Of a DNA stretch of 64,000 nt, positions 60,445 through 64,000 are shown piece by piece; position 1 is the stretch's first letter, and every line of letters begins with the position of its first letter. Both the position numbers and the translations under genes were made by a program. This DNA comes from Gammaproteobacteria bacterium. Lineage in GTDB: Bacteria; Pseudomonadota; Gammaproteobacteria; SZUA-229. A model generated the notes under the pieces. It had not been told where the DNA came from. It did no database searches and worked only from the letters and a program-made list of their open reading frames with translations. The stretch covers positions 1 through 64,000 of the forward strand of contig JAOUKV010000018.1 in assembly GCA_029882355.1 (NCBI GenBank), written 5' to 3'.

Positions 60445-61409
60445 GTTACTCAAGAATTGCAGGTACAGGTAGTTACCTACCCGAAAAAATCCTGACCAAT
60501 AAGGATATGGAAAAAATCGTCGATACCACTGCTGAGTGGATAGTCGAGCGCACTGGTATTGAAGAGCGACATATCGCGGCAGATGGTGAATTCACTGTGG
60601 ATTTGGCCGAAAAGGCGGCGCGAAATGCCATGGATGCCGCGGGCAAAACCAGCGCAGATATTGATCTTGTAATCGTAGCAACCACTACGCCGGATCGTGT
60701 ATTTCCGAGTACCGCCTGTTTGCTGCAGAAACGCCTGGATATTCATGGCTGTGCGGCTTTCGATGTGCAGGCCGTCTGCACAGGTTTTGTTTATGCGCTA
60801 GGTATTGCTGATAACTTTTTCAAAGCCGGCACAGCCCGGTGTGCCTTAATAGTCGGTGCTGAAACGCTTTCACGAATAGTTGACTGGACCGACCGTGGTA
60901 CTTGCGTGTTATTTGGTGATGGTGCCGGTGCTGTGGTACTTGAAGCCAGCGATGAGCCAGGTATTATTTCGACGCATTTACACGCCGATGGCCAATATGA
61001 GGATTTATTGACCGTACCTTATGGTGTCTCAACGGGTGCTAGTCAATTGCTCGATGGCGCAGGTGGTATCACCATGCGCGGTAACGAAGTCTTTAAGATG
61101 GCAGTGAACACGTTAGGGCGTATCGTTGATGAAACCCTGGCACATAATAATCTTGAAAAATCTGATATTGACTGGCTGGTGCCACATCAGGCCAATACAC
61201 GCATCATTAATGCTACCGCGAAAAAACTCAAAATGTCGACCGATCACGTTGTCATGACGGTGAATAAGCACGGTAATACTTCGGCAGCATCAGTGCCTCT
61301 GGCTTTGGATACGGCTGTTCGTGATGGCCGTATACAGCGTGGTGAAACGCTATTGCTGGAAGCCTTTGGCGGAGGATTTACCTGGGGTTCAGCGTTAATT
61401 AAATACTAA
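60441..61409 (+). CDS. fabH: 3-oxoacyl-ACP synthase III
   Basis: Condenses acetyl-CoA with malonyl-ACP to start fatty acid chains. 322 residues. The catalytic triad is Cys in [11 protein letters not shown] near 112, His in PHQANTRI near 248 and Asn in [11 protein letters not shown] near 278. The start is TTG at 60441, inside TTGA shared with the plsX stop; no other start gives a full N-terminus ([14 protein letters not shown]). Four-base overlap means translational coupling with plsX. Confidence 0.98.
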   Translation: MSYSRIAGTGSYLPEKILTNKDMEKIVDTTAEWIVERTGIEERHIAADGEFTVDLAEKAARNAMDAAGKTSADIDLVIVATTTPDRVFPSTACLLQKRLDIHGCAAFDVQAVCTGFVYALGIADNFFKAGTARCALIVGAETLSRIVDWTDRGTCVLFGDGAGAVVLEASDEPGIISTHLHADGQYEDLLTVPYGVSTGASQLLDGAGGITMRGNEVFKMAVNTLGRIVDETLAHNNLEKSDIDWLVPHQANTRIINATAKKLKMSTDHVVMTVNKHGNTSAASVPLALDTAVRDGRIQRGETLLLEAFGGGFTWGSALIKY

Positions 61410-61495
61410 CTGATTAAATATTTCTTGTGGCTGAATGCTTAATGCAGGCAATATATATTTTTTAATAACAGCGTTAGAATTAGACAGGGTTTAAG

Positions 61496-61530
61496 AAAAG
61501 CGTGCTCAAAAGTGAGCGCGCTTTTTTTTG
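61496..61530 (+). terminator. Intrinsic terminator after fabH
   Basis: AGCGTGCTC pairs with GAGCGCGCT (one G-U), loop AAAAGT, then a run of eight T. It ends the yceD-rpmF-plsX-fabH group. Confidence 0.9.
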
Positions 61531-61598
61531 TCTCAAAATAACGAAATAGCGTTACTAATCACTAATATTCTTATTTAAAAGTGGCATGAAATATAACA

Positions 61599-61626
61599 TT
61601 GTGTTTTTGATAAATGCTGATATAGA
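61599..61626 (+). promoter_or_regulatory. Candidate promoter of the cold-shock gene
   Basis: TTGTGT (61599-61604), 16-base spacer, TATAGA (61621-61626). The leader would be about 30 bases, far shorter than the long cold-sensing leader of E. coli cspA. Confidence 0.45.
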
Positions 61627-61661
61627 ATGGACATTCCAGTAAATTAAAAAATGGTGTTGCA

Positions 61662-61871
61662 ATGGCGGAACGTGAAACCGGAACGGTTAAATGGTTTAAC
61701 AATTCAAAAGGATTTGGTTTTATCGAAAGACAAGATGGCGAAGATGTATTTGTACACTTCAACCAAATTCGCGGAGATGGTTACAAATCTCTTGATGATG
61801 GTCAACAGGTTGAGTTCAGTGTCACCAAAGGTGATAAAGGATTTCAGGCTGAGGATGTAGCACCACTTTAA
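61662..61871 (+). CDS. Cold-shock domain protein
   Basis: Single CSD protein of 69 residues that binds single-stranded RNA/DNA. RNP1 appears as KGFGFIER and RNP2 as VFVHFN, both intact. The closing residues [18 protein letters not shown] are typical of CspA/CapB-like proteins. A strong terminator follows directly, so it is monocistronic. Confidence 0.97.
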   Translation: MAERETGTVKWFNNSKGFGFIERQDGEDVFVHFNQIRGDGYKSLDDGQQVEFSVTKGDKGFQAEDVAPL

Positions 61872-61873
61872 TT

Positions 61874-61904
61874 AAGAAATCTCCCTGGAGATTTCTTTTT
61901 TTTT
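61874..61904. terminator. Terminator after the cold-shock gene
   Basis: AAGAAATCTCC and GGAGATTTCTT form a nearly loop-less 10-11 bp stem followed by a run of T. It lies 30 bases from the end of minus-strand recN. Confidence 0.92.
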
Positions 61905-61933
61905 GCGTGAAGAGTAGTGTGACCTTAGTCTGG

Positions 61934-63610
61934 TTAAACTTCTTCAGCGCGGGTGATCATTTCTTCTGCATGCGCTAGTGATTGTTGAGTAATATCGACA
62001 CCGCTCAGCATACGTGCAATTTCTTCTATACGTTGCTGGCGGTCTAGAGTAGCTACGCTTGTGCTCGTTTTCTTTTTATCTGACAGTTTGTGAACGCGCA
62101 TGTGATTGTGTGCCTGTGATGCAACCTGTGGTAAGTGGGTAATGCAAACAACCTGGTTACTGCTACCTAAAATTCGTAAGTGTTGACCAACAATTTCTGC
62201 AATACCCCCGCCAACACCGCTATCAACTTCATCAAAAATTAATGTTGGAATACGCGTTTGTGCCGCGGTAATCATTTGAATGGCGAGACTAATTCGCGCC
62301 AACTCACCACCAGAAGCAACGCGCGATAATGCTTTACAGGCCTGACCTGAATTAGCAGTCACCGTGAAATTGATTTTATCGACACCATGTGCGGTACGTT
62401 TGTCGTTGTCATTTTGTGTTATTTCAATAACGAACTGGCCGCCGCTCATACCTAATGTTTGCATTGCAGAACTGATAGCGCTGTTTAATTTTGTTGCTGC
62501 TTTATTTCGGCTGCTACTGAGTGATTTAGCCGCGTTCTGATAAGTTTGTTCTAACGTTTTATACTCAGCTCGTAGCTCTTCCAGTCTTTCGTCAGCATGA
62601 CCAATATCATCTAATTCATTTGAAAGTTGCAAGTGCAATTCGACTAGCGCTTTTGGTTCAACGTGATGTTTACGTGCCAGGTCAAGAATTATCTGAAGTC
62701 GTTGCTCTACGCTTTCAAGTTCAGCGGGGTTGAGTTCGAGTGAATCACCGTATGAATTTAATTGTGAAATGCTTTCATCAATTTGTACTATTGCTTCCTG
62801 TAATAAATCAACAATCGGGTTCAGTTTTTCATCAAATTCTGCGATGCTCTGAAGTGAAGTGATTACCCGTGATAAATCAGATTGAATATTTGAATCTTCA
62901 TTGCTATGAAGTAGTTCGATAGATTGCTGTACCGTGCTGGTTAGTTTTTCAGCGTGGGCGAGGCGAGAGTGTTGCTCATTAAGTGCAGAGTATTCGTTTG
63001 CTTCTAGCGCCAGTGCATCAAGTTCCTGCGTTTGAAAACGTAATAAATCGAGTCGATTATTTCTATCGTTACTGGCCTGTTCAAGATGTTGCAGTTGTTC
63101 GTCTACTAGTTTGAGTTGCACGAATGCATTACTCACGGCTTCAATTAAATTACCATGGTTGGCGTAGTCGTCGAGTAATTGTCGTTGTACTACGGGTTTC
63201 ATCAAAGATTGATGTTCATGCTGACCATGAATATCGATCAGCATTTCAGCCAGTTCACGAATAATGTTCAGATTAACCGGTGTCCCGTTGATGTAAGCGC
63301 GTGATCGGCCATCTCTAGAAACACGACGACGTAACAGGCATTCATCGTCAGTGTTTAACGCCTGCTCGACCAGCCATGACCGAACCGCTTCATTATTTTG
63401 TATATCAAATTCGGCAACAATTTCGGCATGATCAGCGTCTTGTTTTATGCTGTCATTGTCAGCGCGATCACCCAGTACTAAACCCAGTGCGCCTAATAAT
63501 ATAGATTTACCTGCACCGGTTTCACCAGTGAGTGCAGTCAAGCCTGCATCAAATTCAAGTTCAAGTGCATCGATGATGGCGAAGTTGCGTATGGTTAAAT
63601 GTAAAAGCAT
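61934..63610 (-). CDS. recN: DNA repair protein RecN
   Basis: SMC-like ATPase for double-strand break repair, 558 residues. Walker A LTGETGAGKSILLGALGL near 29, long coiled coils at about 150-370, ABC signature VASGGELARISLA near 437, Walker B TLIFDEVDSGVGGG. Full length. It follows nadK by 15 bases on the same strand. A LexA box is often found before recN, but none is seen in this short gap, so SOS control would need to lie elsewhere. Confidence 0.98.
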   Translation of the reverse strand: MLLHLTIRNFAIIDALELEFDAGLTALTGETGAGKSILLGALGLVLGDRADNDSIKQDADHAEIVAEFDIQNNEAVRSWLVEQALNTDDECLLRRRVSRDGRSRAYINGTPVNLNIIRELAEMLIDIHGQHEHQSLMKPVVQRQLLDDYANHGNLIEAVSNAFVQLKLVDEQLQHLEQASNDRNNRLDLLRFQTQELDALALEANEYSALNEQHSRLAHAEKLTSTVQQSIELLHSNEDSNIQSDLSRVITSLQSIAEFDEKLNPIVDLLQEAIVQIDESISQLNSYGDSLELNPAELESVEQRLQIILDLARKHHVEPKALVELHLQLSNELDDIGHADERLEELRAEYKTLEQTYQNAAKSLSSSRNKAATKLNSAISSAMQTLGMSGGQFVIEITQNDNDKRTAHGVDKINFTVTANSGQACKALSRVASGGELARISLAIQMITAAQTRIPTLIFDEVDSGVGGGIAEIVGQHLRILGSSNQVVCITHLPQVASQAHNHMRVHKLSDKKKTSTSVATLDRQQRIEEIARMLSGVDITQQSLAHAEEMITRAEEV

Positions 63611-63625
63611 GATTAAAAACTAAAC

Positions 63626-64000
63626 CTATTCGCTCCAGTGAAGTTTTGCGCGAAGAATGTCGAAATTATTAAGGCCTTGCGGATGTAACAGGGTAATCGT
63701 GTGCTGCTTGCGTTTAATACTAATACGATCACCATTCTCAACATCAAACGAAGTCTGACCATCACAGGTAACTTGTGCGATAGCCTGATTTGTTTCGCTG
63801 ATGACTAATTCAACTTCAGCGTTGGAATTAATCACCAGTGGCCGACTACTTAGTGTGTGCGGACAAATCGGTACCAGTGCAATAGCATCCAGATTCGATT
63901 GTAAAATCGGGCCACCACTGGATAGCGCGTAAGCGGTCGAACCCGTCGGTGTTGAAATGATTAAACCATCAGCGCGTTGATGATTAACAAACTGATCATT
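63626..64000 (-). CDS. nadK: NAD kinase, 3' part
   Basis: C-terminal part of NAD kinase, which makes NADP from NAD and ATP. The frame is open to the window edge, so the 5' part is outside. Translating inward gives DGLIISTPTGSTAYALSSGG, the conserved NAD-binding stretch, and PICPHTLSSRPLVI. A shorter reading starting at 63835 (GTG, Val in the middle of the domain) is not the real gene start. nadK-recN order is common in gammaproteobacteria. Confidence 0.96.
   Translation of the reverse strand, partial: NDQFVNHQRADGLIISTPTGSTAYALSSGGPILQSNLDAIALVPICPHTLSSRPLVINSNAEVELVISETNQAIAQVTCDGQTSFDVENGDRISIKRKQHTITLLHPQGLNNFDILRAKLHWSE

Noticed and set aside
1-64000. Insertion sequences, prophage or integron elements
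   Set aside because: No transposase, integrase, terminal inverted repeats or attachment-site duplication was found; both tRNA genes have ordinary flanks.

Overview
The window looks like chromosomal DNA from a free-living gammaproteobacterium with moderately AT-rich DNA. The evidence is the gene order: rpsF-rpsR-(DUF2232)-rplI-dnaB-alr, maf/yceD-rpmF-plsX-fabH, accA-tilS and nadK-recN, with Gram-negative envelope proteins throughout. Many c-di-GMP, PilZ and chemosensory genes suggest a motile or surface-associated environmental lifestyle. The species cannot be named from the sequence alone. I saw no insertion sequence, prophage, CRISPR array or rRNA operon.

Layout. 0-14 kb: the end of a HAMP-GGDEF protein, cysS, a secreted PilJ-N-type protein on the minus strand, the S6/S18/L9 operon, dnaB, alr, a BamB-like lipoprotein, a RecB/AddB-like nuclease with a 7Fe ferredoxin on the minus strand, and galU. 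14-28 kb: a long same-strand chemosensory locus (DUF4388-receiver, CheB-like, MCP, CheW, CheY, CheA, second CheB-like) that runs into a zinc-ribbon ParA ATPase and a complete NitT/TauT-type ABC transporter, and ends at a strong terminator. 28-34 kb: a bacteriohemerythrin, a trigger-factor-like protein without the ribosome-binding domain, a PilZ/HAMP/TauE operon, and a large acidic repeat protein with a SPOR domain. 34-37 kb: a lipoprotein with twelve 51-residue Kelch-like repeats. 37-52 kb: tRNA-Asn, an aspartate aminotransferase, uvrB, a PAS-GGDEF-EAL protein, a translationally coupled tetR-RND-LolA-like operon that continues into a beta-barrel gene, truD, accA, tilS and a BI-1 family protein. 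52-64 kb: tRNA-Ser, a large FAD/Fe-S oxidoreductase, a LOG-family protein, DnaJ-related and Maf proteins, yceD-rpmF-plsX-fabH, a cold-shock protein, recN and the 3' part of nadK.

The most unusual part is the chemosensory locus. Both CheB homologues keep intact receiver domains but have lost the catalytic Ser and His of the methylesterase. The locus has no CheR. CheA carries an internal duplication that gives two true Hpt domains alternating with two Hpt-like domains that lack the phospho-accepting His. The CheY-like protein lacks the usual Lys-Pro and aromatic switch residues. Together with the linked ParA and membrane-tethered solute-binding protein, this suggests a chemosensory-type pathway that does not adapt by reversible methylation and may be tied to uptake or sensing of a small anion-like ligand. 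That is inference; the residue changes are read directly from the sequence.

Other items worth attention are the trigger factor without its ribosome-docking domain, the SPOR-domain repeat protein, the Kelch-repeat lipoprotein, a TetR gene whose operator lies between its -35 and -10 and which may be leaderless, and a hairpin that buries the Shine-Dalgarno region of the DUF2232 gene.
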